Positions 21,300-31,516 of a stretch of 64,000 nt of DNA are shown in pieces. Source of the stretch: Rebecca billardiae RCC1528 (Eukaryota; Haptophyta); assembly GCA_965240325.2 (NCBI GenBank), contig OZ251244.1, positions 1,116,001 through 1,180,000 of the forward strand, written 5' to 3'. Every line of letters begins with the position of its first letter. Position 1 is the stretch's first letter. Made by a program: the position numbers and the translations under genes. The notes under the pieces are model-generated. The model was not told the DNA's origin, searched no databases, and saw only the letters and a program-made list of their open reading frames with translations.

Positions 21300-23753
21300 A
21301 TGGCCTTGGTAGCGCGCCTCTGCCTGCTCCTCGCGCTGGGCGCGGCCGCGCCGCGCGGCGCGTCGGCCGCCGGGCCGTGCACGGCCGCGGGCGACGACCC
21401 TTGGGCCCACGGCTGGCCCAAGCGCACCTGCTGCGCCGGCCTCTCCGAGTGCAAGAGCGACTTTGACTCGGACGGCGTCGCTTCGTTCCTCTGCCTCGCG
21501 TCGTGCGGCGCGCCGCCCGAGCCGGGCATGTGCACGGGCGCGGCGGCCGACCCGTGGGCGTCGGGCTCGGAGAAGCTGTGCTGCGACGGCCTCCACCCGT
21601 GCTTCGGCGACTTCGACGCCGACGGCGTCGCCTCCTTCCTCTGCCTCGACTCGTGCGACGCGATCCCGCGCGGCTCGTCGTTGTGCGCGGACGAGGCGGA
21701 GGACCCGTATGCGAGCGGCGCGGTCCGGCCGTGCTGCGCCGGGATGGACGCGTGCCTGTTCCAGTTCGACGGCCCGGACGCGCCCGCCTCGTGGCAGTGC
21801 CACGCCGACTGCGCGCAGCTCTGGACGCCGTCGGCGCCGCCCGCGCCGTCCGCGCCGCCCGCGCCGTCCGCGCCGCCCGCGCCCTCCTCGCCGCCGGCGG
21901 TGCCGGCGGGGATCTCGACGTGCGAGTCGGTGGGCGACCCGCACGTCACCACCTTTGACGGCGCGCGGTACGAGTACCAGGGCCTCGGCGCCTTCGAGCT
22001 CGCGCACGTGCCCGCCGTGCCGCTCGACGTACACACGTACCAGTGCCGCTGGGGCGTGGCGGCCGCGGCCAACACGGCGGTGGCGTGGACGCTCGGCGCG
22101 CACCGGTACGAGGTGTACGGCGAGACGCTGCTGATCGACGGCGTGGTGCCGGGCTTCTTCGCCGCCGCCGCCGCCGCCGCCGCCGAGCTGCCCCGCGCTA
22201 CGCTGCGCGCGCGCCTCTTCCGCCGCGCGCGGTGCGAGCACCGTCTGGACGACGGTGCGCTGATCCAGCTCGGCTGCATCGGCGCGTCCGACGCCCCGCT
22301 CGACCAGGTCCGGGTGCTGCTCGGCCGGACGGCAGTGATCGCGCTGCGCCGCACGGGGCACTTCACCACGGGCCACTGGTTCGACGTGTACGTGCGCACG
22401 CGCACCTCGTACGTCGCGGACGACGCAGACGTTCACGGGCTGTGCGCCGACCCGCTCGCGCCTGAGCGCAACGCGCTGCGCGGGGGGCTGTTCACTGTGA
22501 CTTCGCAGGCGTTCATCGCGATGGTGCGCACGTGCGACGAGGCGGCGGAGGTGCCGGACGAGCGGCCGTGCGAGCGCCCCGGCTTCGACTGCTGCGCGAT
22601 GGACGAGGCGCGCGCCGTGCGCCTCTGCGAGCACGTGCGCTGCGACGGCGTCACTTACGGCCGTTGCCTCTACGACTGCTGCGCCGCCGGCATCGACGAC
22701 TGTCGCCAAGCCTACCCGGTGCCGCTCACGTGCGCGAGCGGCGACGACGACGACGAGGAGGAGGAGGCGTGCACGCACGAGGGCGACGACCCGTGGCGGC
22801 GCGGCGAGCCGAAGCGCGCGTGCTGCGACGGTCTACGCGAGTGCCTCGGCGACTTCGACGCCGACGACGCCACGCCGTGGACCTTCAAGTGCTTCAACGG
22901 GACGTCTTGCCCCGCGCCCGCGCCGTCCGCGCCGCCCGCGCCGTCGGCGCCGCCCGCGCCGTCGGCGCCGCCCGCGCCGTCCGCGCCGCCCGCGCCGTCC
23001 GCGCCGCCCGTGCCGGCGTGCACGCACGCCGGCGCCGATCCGTGGGCGGGCGGCTGGCCCAAGCTGCCCTGCTGCCCAGAGCTGGCAGAGTGCCTCGGCG
23101 ACCACGACGGATCGGCCGAAACTGCATGGACGTACCTGTGCCTCGACGAGTGCGCGTGCACGCCCGAGGGCGGCGACCCGTGGCAGTTCGGCGAGCCGAA
23201 GCGCGCGTGCTGCGACGGGCTGAGCGAGTGCCTCGGCGACTTCGACGCCGACGACGCCACGCCGTGGTCCTTTCAATGTGTCCACGGCGACTGCCCTCCC
23301 TTCATGCCGTCGGCGCCGCCCGCGCCGTCGGCGCCGCCCGCGCCGTCCGCGCCGCCCGCGCCGTCCAAGCCGCCCGCGCCGTCCAAGCCTCCGTCGCCGG
23401 TGCCGCCACCGCCGCCGAGCCCGCCGCCTGCGCTGCCGCCCTCGACACCGCCGGCGTCGCCGCCCCCGCCGCCGCCCAGCCACCCGCCGCCGCACCCGCC
23501 GCCGCCCTCGGCACCGCCGAGCCCGCCGCCGCCCACCGGCTGCGGCGACTCCCTCGCGGACAACTTCGACCCCCTCGTCGTCGTCAACGCGCCGGGCGCG
23601 TGCCATTACCACGGCTGCATGGACCCGCTCGCGTGGAACTACGACTCGAGCGCGACGCACGATCCTGGAGAGCACTGCCGGTACGAGCCGCCGCCGAGCC
23701 CGCCGCCACCGCCCTCGCCGCCACCGAGCCACCCGCCGCCGCCGCCGAGCGCG

Positions 23754-23790
<37 letters not shown>

Positions 23791-24599
23791 CGCCGCATAG
23801 CCCGCCGCCCTCGCCGCCGCCGAGCCCGCCGCCGCCGACGGGCTGCGGCGACGAGGCGGCGGACAACTACGACCCGCTCGTCGTCGTCAACGTGCCGGGC
23901 GCGTGCCGCTACCACGGCTGCACCGACCCGCTCGCGTGGAACTACGACTCGAGCGCGACGCACGATCTGGGCACACACTGCCGGTACCAACCGCCGCCGA
24001 GCCAGCCACCGCCGCCCTCGCCGCCGCCGAGCCCGCCACCACCGTCGCCGAGCCCGCCGCCGCCGCCGCCGACCCCGCCGCCGCCGCCGCCGCCCGACTC
24101 GCCGCCACCGCCCTCGCCGAGCCCGCCGCCAAGCCCACCGCCGCCAAGCCCGCCGCCACCGCCCAGCCCGCCGCCGCCCTCGCCGCCACCACACCCGCCG
24201 CCGCCGAGCCCGCCGCCGAGCCCGCCGCCGCCGACCGGCTGCGGCGACCCGAAGGCGGACAACTACGACCCCCTCGTCGTCGTCAACGTGCCGGGCGCGT
24301 GCCACTACCACGGCTGCACCGACCCGCTCGCGTGGAACTACGACTCGAGCGCGACGCACGACTCTGGTGACCACTGCCGTTACGAGCCGCCGCCAAGCCC
24401 GCCGCCGCCGCCGTCGCCGCCGCCGAGCCCGGCGCCGCCACCGCCGTCGCCGAGGCCGCCGCCGCCGAGCCCGTCGCCGCCGCCGCCCTCGGCGCCGCCG
24501 CCGCCGAGCCCGCCGCCGCCGAGCCCGCCGCCGAGCCCGCCGCCGCCGAGCCCGCCGCCGCCAAGCCCGCCGCCGCCGCCTCCGCCCTCGCCGCCTCCG

Positions 24600-24630
<31 letters not shown>

Positions 24631-27600
24631 ACAGCCCGCCGCCCTCGCCGCCGCCGAGCCCGCCGCCGCCCACCGGCTGCGGCGACGCGCTCGCCGACAA
24701 CTACGACCCTCGGGTGGTCGTGGACGACCCCAGCGCGTGCCACTACCACGGCTGCATGGACCCGCTCGCGTGGAACTACGACTCGAGCGCGACGCATGAC
24801 CTGGGTGACCACTGCCGGTACCACCCGCCGCCGAGCCAGCCGCCGCCGCCGAGCCCGTCGCCGCCGCCGCCGTCGCCGCCGCCGGGCCCGCCGCCGCCGC
24901 CGCCGCCGAGCCCGCCGCCGCCGCCGCCGCCGCCCAGCCCGCCGCCGCCCTCGCCGCCGCCGAGCCCGCCACCGCCCACCGGCTGCGCCGACCGCGAGGC
25001 GGACAACTTCGATCCAAACGTCGTCGTCAACGTGCCGAGCGCGTGCCGCTACCACGGCTGCATGGACCCGCTCGCGTGGAACTACGACTCGAGCGCGACG
25101 CACGATCTGGGCACGCACTGCCGGTACGAGCCGCCGCCGAGCCCGCCGCCGCCGCCGCCGTCGCCGAGCCCGCCGCCGAGCCCACCGCCGCCGTCGCCGA
25201 GCCCGCCGCCGCCGCCGCCTGCGCCGCCGCCGAGCCCGCCGCCGCTGCCGCCGCCGCCGCGCCCGCCGCCGCCGTCACCGCCGCCGAGCCCGCCACCGCC
25301 CACCGGCTGTGGCGACCGTGCGGCGGACAACTACGACCCAAACGTCGTCGTCAACGACGCGAGCGCGTGCCGCTACCACGGCTGCATGGACCCTGCGGCG
25401 TGGAACTTCGACTCGACCGCGACGCACGATGCTGGGGCCCGCTGCCGATACGCACCGCCACCGAGCCACCCGCCGCCGCCGCCATCGCCGTCACCACCGC
25501 CGCCGCCGCCGTCGCCGAGCCCGCCGCCGCCGCCGCCGTCGCCGCCGCCGCCGCCGCCGCCCGGCTCGCCGCCACCGCCGTCGCCGAGCCCGCCGCCCAG
25601 CCCGCCGCCACCGACGCCGCCACCACCGTCGCCCAGCCCGCCGCCCAGCCCACTGCCGCCGCGCCCGCCGCCGCCCTCGCCCAGCCCGCCTCCGCCGTCG
25701 CCGAGCCCACCGCCCAGCCCGCCGCCGCCGACCCCGCCGCCGCCCTCGCCCAGCCCGCCACCGCCCTCGGCCCCGCCGAGCCCGCCGCCGCCCGCGGGCT
25801 GCGGCGACCGCGCGGCGGACAACTTCGACCCCCTCGTCGTCGTCAACGTGCCGAGCGCGTGCCGCTACCACGGCTGCATGGACCCGCTCGCGTGGAACTA
25901 CGACTCGAGCGCGACGCACGATCTGGGCACACACTGCCGGTACCAACCGCCTCCGAGCCCGCCGCCGCCGCCGCCGTCGCCGCCGCCGCCGCCGCCGCCG
26001 CCATCGCCGAGCCCGCCACCACCGCCGCCGAGCCCGCCGCCGCCGCCGCCGCCAGCGTCGCCACCGCGGCCGCCGCCGCCCTCGCCGAGCCCGCCGCCGC
26101 CATCGCCCAGCCCGCCGCCGAGCCCGCCGCCGCCGGCGCCGCCGCCGCCCTCGCCGAGCCCACCGCCCAGCCCGCCGCCGCCGATCCCACCGCCGCCCTC
26201 GCCCAGCCCGCCGCCGCCCTCGCCCTCCCCGCCGCCGCCCTCGCCCTCCCCGCCGCCGCCGCCCTCGCCCTCCCCGCCGCCGGCAGGCACCCAAGGCTGC
26301 TCCCCTTGCTTCTGGCGAGACGACATGGACGCGGGCGCGGCGCGCTGGTCGTTCCTGTCGCACCGCGCGCACACTAACCTGCTGCACGGCGAGGACTTCG
26401 ACGACTACTTCCGGCTTGCGTACTGGCGGCCGATCGGCTTCGAGCCGAGCACGCGGCCGAGCGCGCCGGGCAGCTTCCGCGCGGACGACTACGACCCGGA
26501 CTTCTCCGGCGTTCTCCGGAACGCGTGCGCGCACGCGTACAAGTGTGACGATGAGGCCGGCGGCGGGCAGCGGCGCGCGCTGACCGCGTCGCCGTACGAC
26601 TCGCTGCACGGCTGCGCCGACGGCAGCCGGCTGCTCCTGCAGCAGCTCGCGCTGCACGCCGTCGCCGCCGTCGCGAACGCGCACGCCGCCGCCGCCGGGC
26701 TGATGGACTATCCCTACACCCTCTCACAGATCCACGGCGACCGGAGCGCGTGCATTGGGCCGTACGACGCGGTGCCCGAGGGGCTGCTCGGCGGGACGTG
26801 GGGCGTGCACGCCGCGTTCGAGCCGAGCGGCCACGGCGCGCACAACACCGCGTACATGCGCGCGCTGCTCGACAAGCTGCAGGAGGCCAACAGCCACCGC
26901 GAGTGCCCGCTTGTGCGAGCGCCGCCGCCGAGCCCGCCGCCGCCGAGCCACCAGGGGTGCTCCCCGTGCTATTGGCGCCGAGATGCAATCTCGGGCAAGG
27001 CGGGCTGGGCGCTGGTGCACCTGCACGCGCGCGGGCCCGTGCTGCACGGCCCGCGCTTCGACGACTACTTCGGGCTGGCGTACTGGCGGCCCATTGGCTA
27101 CGAGCCGGGCGCGCAGCCCAGCGGGGGCGGCCGGTTCGACTGCGACGACTACGACCCGGACTTTGCCGGCGTGCTGCGCAACGCGTGCGCGGACACGTAC
27201 GACTCGTGCGACGAAGAGGCTGGCGGCCACCGGCGCGGCCGGCAGCTCACCGCGCGGCCCACCTCGCCGTACGACCAGCTCGGCGGCTGCGCCGACGAGT
27301 CGCGGCTCCTTCTGCAGCGGCTTGCGACGCAGGCCGTCGCCGCGGTCGCCAACGCGCACCTCGCCGCCGCCGGGCTGATGGACTATCCCTACACCCTCTC
27401 ACAGATCCACGGCGACTGGAGCGCGTGCATTGGGCCGTTCGACGCGGTGCCCGAGGGGCTGCTCGGCGGGACGTGGGGCGTGCACGCCGCGTTCGAGCCC
27501 TCCGCCAACGGCCGGCACAACACCGCGTACATGCGCGCGCTGCTCGCGCGGCTCGAGGCGGCCAACAACGGCAGGGATTGCCCGGTCGGCCGCAGCCCGC

Positions 27601-27760
27601 CGCCGGCGCCGCCTTCGAGCCCGCCAGCGCCCCCGAGGGCTGGCGGCGACGACGACGACGACGACGACTCGAGCAGCGGCGGTGGCGACGACGACGACGA
27701 CGATGACTCCGCCAGCGGTGGTGACGACGACGACGACGACGATGACTCCGCCAGCGGCGG

Positions 27761-27791
<31 letters not shown>

Positions 27792-28084
27792 AGCGGCGAC
27801 GACGACGACGACACGCCCAGTGGTGACGACGACGACGACGAAGCCGCCGGCGACGACGATGACGACGGCGGCTCTCCCGTCCCCCACGACCCAGCCGCTG
27901 ACTACTGCCCGCGCTGCAAGAAGGGCGGCGCGTGCAGCCACGCCTGCTGCGTGACGACGGCCGTCGACCGCGGCTCCAACGGCTGCTTCTCCGGCTGGAC
28001 CGAATCTGCATGCAGCGCGCAGACGGACGAGTACGTCTGGTGCGGCGCAGAGTACGCGGACTCGGGCAGTGGCGGTGCCGGCGG

Positions 28085-28117
<33 letters not shown>

Positions 28118-28190
28118 CGACGACGACAGCGTCCTCGACGAGTTGGCCGACTTTGACGGGCTGGACGACGACCGACGACGAAGCCGATGA
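21300..28190 (+). CDS. Giant secreted VWD / Cys-repeat / Pro-rich / poly-Asp protein
   Basis: One 2296-codon exon. ATG 21300 begins a signal peptide (MALVARLCLLLALGAAAP). Order: three DPW..CC.GL..C Cys modules (residues about 25-180); a von Willebrand factor D domain (about 205-430) opening with GDPHVTTFDGARYEYQG; three more DPW modules (490-663); Pro-rich linkers interleaved with seven copies of a unit ending in DPLAWNYDSSATHD..HCRY (about 745-1550); two copies of a 206-residue domain starting GCSPC(F/Y)W (1666-1871, 1886-2096); blocks of poly-Asp with Ser/Gly (2115-2190); a Cys cluster (YCPRCKKGGACSHACC); and a final poly-Asp tail. There is no TM segment, so it is a secreted matrix or wall protein. 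The Asp blocks would bind Ca2+ or cationic polymers (inference). It lies 280 bp after the oxidase gene, which shares its Ser-Pro style, so both probably act at the cell surface. Confidence 0.9.
21912..22590 (+). other. VWD domain coding segment
   Basis: Encodes STCESVGDPHVTTFDG through ...VHGLCADPL. The pattern GDPHxxTFDG-Y-YQG-G-FELA and the late GLC are hallmarks of VWF type D domains, which mediate multimer assembly in mucins and VWF. An Ala run (about 22159-22187) lies in the middle loop. Confidence 0.85.
23538..25948 (+). repeat. Seven copies of a 50-residue Cys repeat with Pro linkers
   Basis: Units begin near 23538, 23838, 24237, 24678, 24981, 25305 and 25797. Each encodes GCGD..ADN(Y/F)DP.VVV, then C.YHGC(M/T)DP, then WN(Y/F)DSSATHD and HCRY, separated by SPPP linkers of unequal length. 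Four conserved Cys per unit suggest two disulfides. Units differ at few positions, so expansion is recent or homogenised. Confidence 0.9.
26295..27587 (+). repeat. Tandem duplication of a 206-residue domain
   Basis: Copy 1 is about 26295-26913 and copy 2 about 26955-27587. Both start GCSPC(F/Y)WR and share FDDYF.LAYWRPIG, DDYDPDF.GVLRNAC, SRLLLQ, AGLMDYPYTLSQIHGD and LLGGTWGVHAAFEPS. I do not recognise the fold. The match is near-identical over the last 100 residues and looser at the start. Confidence 0.88.
27642..28172 (+). repeat. Poly-Asp coding blocks (GACGAC repeats)
   Basis: Runs of 5-8 Asp separated by SSSGG or SASGG (27642-27870), then a Cys cluster, then a run of about 15 Asp (28086-28130). 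Resembles acidic mineral-binding or Ca2+-binding proteins in composition only. Confidence 0.88.
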
Positions 28191-28476
28191 GTGGAGCCTG
28201 CGCGCTTGACTACTTGATGTGACAAGCTAGGACGTAAGTCCCGTACTGTATTCTTGTTACTGACGATTATTCTACGCTGATGATTTAAAGACACAGCAGG
28301 CACGACAGGGCGCAGCTCTCCTGATTCGTCGTCGTCTGACGACTCGTCTGTCGAAGTCGTAGTACTGAATATGGCGCGTCCATCCGCCGCGGTCTGAGCC
28401 GGATCGGTCGGACGCCAGCGCGGGCGCGGGTGAGGGAGTCGTGGCGTCGCACGTACGAGGCCGCATCGGCCATCAA

Positions 28477-30213
28477 TTATGAATTATTATGGCCGGCAGC
28501 CTGGCGGAGTGGCGCGGGGCTGCATGCATGCATTTGCTGCCTGTATATATATATATATGTATTACGCTGAATACGCACGGAGGCGGTCATCGCCGGCGAA
28601 GCGTAGTTGTTATTGACGACGTCGGTCTGCTCGGCGCCCCGGGACTCCGCGTCGACCAAGGCGGGCGGCAGCTGCGCGATGCGCGTGGGCCGCCAGACAA
28701 ACCCATTCGCGGCCGCCACGACGACGGCCCGGGTGGCATCGTCCGCACCATCGTGCGCCGTGTCCTGCTCTGCGTTCGGGCCGTGGCCGAGCGCGGCCGT
28801 TTGCATGCCGCACGAGTGCACGCCTCCGTCCGCACTGACAAAGAGCGAGTGGCTGTGGCCGAAGGAGCAGCCCACGACGCGCTCGTGCCTGAGGGCGTGC
28901 ACGCGCACGGGGGCGCCGACGCACGCCGGGGCTGCTGGCCCTTGGCCCAGCTCCCGGCACTTGTTGGCGCCGAACGTGTACACGCTGCCGTCAGCGCCGA
29001 GCACGGCGCTGCAGTCAAACCCCGTGCACGCGCGCACAGCGCGCACGCCCGCCAGCGCCTCGATGCGCGTGGGCACGTGGCAGGCTGACTGCTCGGGGGC
29101 GGCGTCGGCGAGGCAGCCCGACCTGCCCCAGCCGAAGCCGTGCACGCGCCCCGCGTCGTCCACCACCAGGCTGTGCGCGCTGCCCGCGCTCACGTGCACG
29201 GCGCGCACGCCGCCCAGCCAGAGGGGCTGAATTAATTTCGGAGTCCAAAAAGACTCGCGGCTCTCGTGCCCCAGCCGGCCGTGCTCGCCCGTGCCGCACG
29301 AGTAGACGGCGCCTTCGGCGTCGAGCAGCAGCGCGTGGCAGAAGCCCGCGCTCACCGCGCCGACGCGCACGCCGTCCAGCGCCTCGATGCGCTGCGGCGC
29401 CCACCGCTCAGTCCGGTCCGCGTGCCCCAGGTGGCCGAATTGATTAAAGCCCCAGCTGTAGGCCCCGCCGGTGGCGGTGAGAGCAAAGCCGTGGCGGATG
29501 CCGGCGGCGATGGCGACGACGGACGCGGGCGGGAGCGCCTCGACGCGGGCGAACGACCCGCGCGCCTCGCGGTCGCCGAGGCCCAGCTGGCCGCACCTGT
29601 TCTCGCCGCACGCGTACACCGCGCCGGCATCGCTGAGCGCGAGCAGGTGGGCCCAGCCAGCGGCCACCGCGCGCACGCGCACGGCTGCGAGCGAGGCGAC
29701 GCGCGTCGGCACCAGCACCTCCGCGGCGTGCGGGTGCCCCAATGCCGGGCACGGCCGGCGCTCGTCGGATGCCGCGTCGTCCACCGCCTCCTCGCCGCAC
29801 GTGTGTAGCACGCCCTCCGCGTCCACAAACGCGCTCAGGGCGAGGCCGCTGCGCGCCCTGCCGGCCACGGCGACGTCCGCCTGCGCGGCGGCGAGCTCGA
29901 GCACGCGCTCGAGCGCGAAGAGCTCCGCCGTCCACGTGCAGCTGCCCACCGGCAGCCGCGCAGGCAGCGAGCGCTCGTGCCCACGCGTGCGCGCGCGCTC
30001 GCGCAGCGCGTGCTCGACCGGCGAGCGGCCACCCGGCGGGCCGCGGAAGAGGCGCGAGGTGCCGTTGGCAGCGGTGAGGTCGCGCGCGTGCGCGAGAAAG
30101 CTCAGAATGCGATCGATGCCATCGGCGGGCAAGGATGCCAGCACGGGCCCGCGCTCCACGCCGGAGGGCTGCTCGCCGTCGGCGCGCGATGCGTCTTGAT
30201 GCTCGTCCGCCAT
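28477..30213 (-). CDS. F-box/RCC1-repeat protein, copy 2
   Basis: Minus strand, ATG at 30213, single exon, 578 aa. An F-box-like block (LASLPADGIDRILSFLAHAR) at about 28-60 is followed by the family segment SPVEHALRERARTRGHERSL and then an RCC1 propeller with CGENRCGQLGLGD, WGFNQFGHLGHAD and FGANKCRELGQG. The first propeller strand AFVDAEGVLHTCGEE matches copies 1 and 3. Likely an SCF-type adaptor (family knowledge plus inference). The last 60 residues leave the propeller and run through a TA microsatellite coding YIYIY, so the annotated C-terminus may really be untranslated or spliced. It is transcribed away from copy 3, with which it shares a 1.3-kb divergent promoter region. Confidence 0.88.
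   Translation of the reverse strand: MADEHQDASRADGEQPSGVERGPVLASLPADGIDRILSFLAHARDLTAANGTSRLFRGPPGGRSPVEHALRERARTRGHERSLPARLPVGSCTWTAELFALERVLELAAAQADVAVAGRARSGLALSAFVDAEGVLHTCGEEAVDDAASDERRPCPALGHPHAAEVLVPTRVASLAAVRVRAVAAGWAHLLALSDAGAVYACGENRCGQLGLGDREARGSFARVEALPPASVVAIAAGIRHGFALTATGGAYSWGFNQFGHLGHADRTERWAPQRIEALDGVRVGAVSAGFCHALLLDAEGAVYSCGTGEHGRLGHESRESFWTPKLIQPLWLGGVRAVHVSAGSAHSLVVDDAGRVHGFGWGRSGCLADAAPEQSACHVPTRIEALAGVRAVRACTGFDCSAVLGADGSVYTFGANKCRELGQGPAAPACVGAPVRVHALRHERVVGCSFGHSHSLFVSADGGVHSCGMQTAALGHGPNAEQDTAHDGADDATRAVVVAAANGFVWRPTRIAQLPPALVDAESRGAEQTDVVNNNYASPAMTASVRIQRNTYIYIYRQQMHACSPAPLRQAAGHNNS
28541..28560. repeat. TA microsatellite at the 3' end of copy 2
   Basis: (TA)n of about nine units inside the reading frame of the minus-strand RCC1 gene, coding TYIYIYR. 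It is unusual for this GC-rich genome and looks like 3' UTR-type sequence captured by read-through. Confidence 0.7.
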
Positions 30214-31516
30214 GATTCCGTCGTGTCCTCCTGGGGCTCCCAGTGTACTGTTGTGCAGTTGTACAGTTTACTAAGAATAAGAGACGCACATGTACAGCCC
30301 AGGCAGTAAGTACTACGTACAGTTTACTAAGAATAAGAGACGCACACAGCTCAGGGCCTCAGGCAGGCGAGATTGACGCCCGCCAACTGTCACCGCCCAT
30401 GAAGCCGTCGCCGATGGTAGCGCCGCCGGAAAAATTCGTTCAGCCGTCCGCCTGCGAGGCCTGGATGAGGGCTGCGGCCGCCTCGCGGCGCGCAATTGTA
30501 GCTAGTAGTTGGCGGGCGTCGATCCTTTGATGTACGGGCCGAGCCGCCGAGGTGCCGAGGCAGCGCGTCGTCAGGAGACCAATGGCCAAATGCCATTCAA
30601 TGAATCATCAATGTCATTCCGTCTCATGTCGGTCGTCTGACCTCAGCATCGTCAGCAGCTGCCACTGCACAAGGCTGCCACTCCAACCACTGACAGACCA
30701 GCGGGCAGCGGCGGCCTGAGTCTCTAAATCCACGAGGCCAACCCACGCAGGCCGTCGGGCCAGTGACTGCGCGCGGCCACAGCCTGCGAACAGAGCAGTC
30801 GGCGCCCGACTTTGCGGTCCACCAGCGGCGCCAGCCGACTAACTCGCCGCCCGAGTGGCCGCAGCAGCGGGACGCAAGGCCACGTCGTCCGGACTCAGGA
30901 AGTTGGGCGCCATCAGGCCATCGCCATCTGTGACTAGACCGGCTGGCGGACACATGGCCGTACACACTGCGTCACTCGCGGGCAGCGCGGCGGCGTGAGG
31001 CGGCATGGCGCGCCCCCATCATGCGCAAGCCTCGCCCCGGGCGCGCGCCCGACCCGCGCCGACCGCACCGCGCACCGCGTGCGCGTTGCCACGGCTGGCG
31101 CGTTGCCACGGCTGGCTCTTGGTGCGGCGCGCGGGCGCGGGCTAGCCTGAGGCACGGCGAGGGCGCCGGCGAGCGCGGTGCGCGGCGTAGGAGGGTACTG
31201 CGTGCTGTTCAGCTGGCGACCAACCACGCGCGCCGTGTCCGCGCCCGCTGCCGCGGGCGCAGGAGCACGAGGCGTGCGCACGCGAGCTACGCACCCTCCT
31301 CACAGTCTCAAAAAGCTGCCGCCGCCGGCCTGGGCCGGTCAGGGGAATCTGATTATTCCCGCGGGAATCAGACCGCGCAGCAGCCGGCGGGGCCGCGGCC
31401 GGCGGCCGGACCGGGCGGGGGAGGCACTATCCCTTGCCCTGTCCAAGCGGAAAGGGTGGCGTCCACCCAGCAGGCCAGCACCCTCCCTCCTGCCACCTCT
31501 TCTCGCGCTTGACTCG
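30214..31516. other. Divergent promoter region between RCC1 copies 2 and 3
   Basis: 1.3 kb without a gene. It contains two 30-bp direct repeats and, at 31348-31372, an imperfect palindrome TCTGATTATTCCCGCGGG...AATCAGA, 145 bp upstream of copy 3. Confidence 0.5.
30261..30346 (+). repeat. Pair of identical 30-bp direct repeats
   Basis: 30261-30290 and 30317-30346 are identical (GTACAGTTTACTAAGAATAA and the next ten bases) with a 56-bp period. They lie 48 bp upstream of the copy 2 start codon, so they may be promoter or 5' UTR elements. Confidence 0.8.

Noticed and set aside
21066-26684. Minus-strand Arg-rich frames of 397-761 codons opposite the giant gene
   Set aside because: Pure composition shadows; the plus strand shows a VWD domain and regular Cys repeats.
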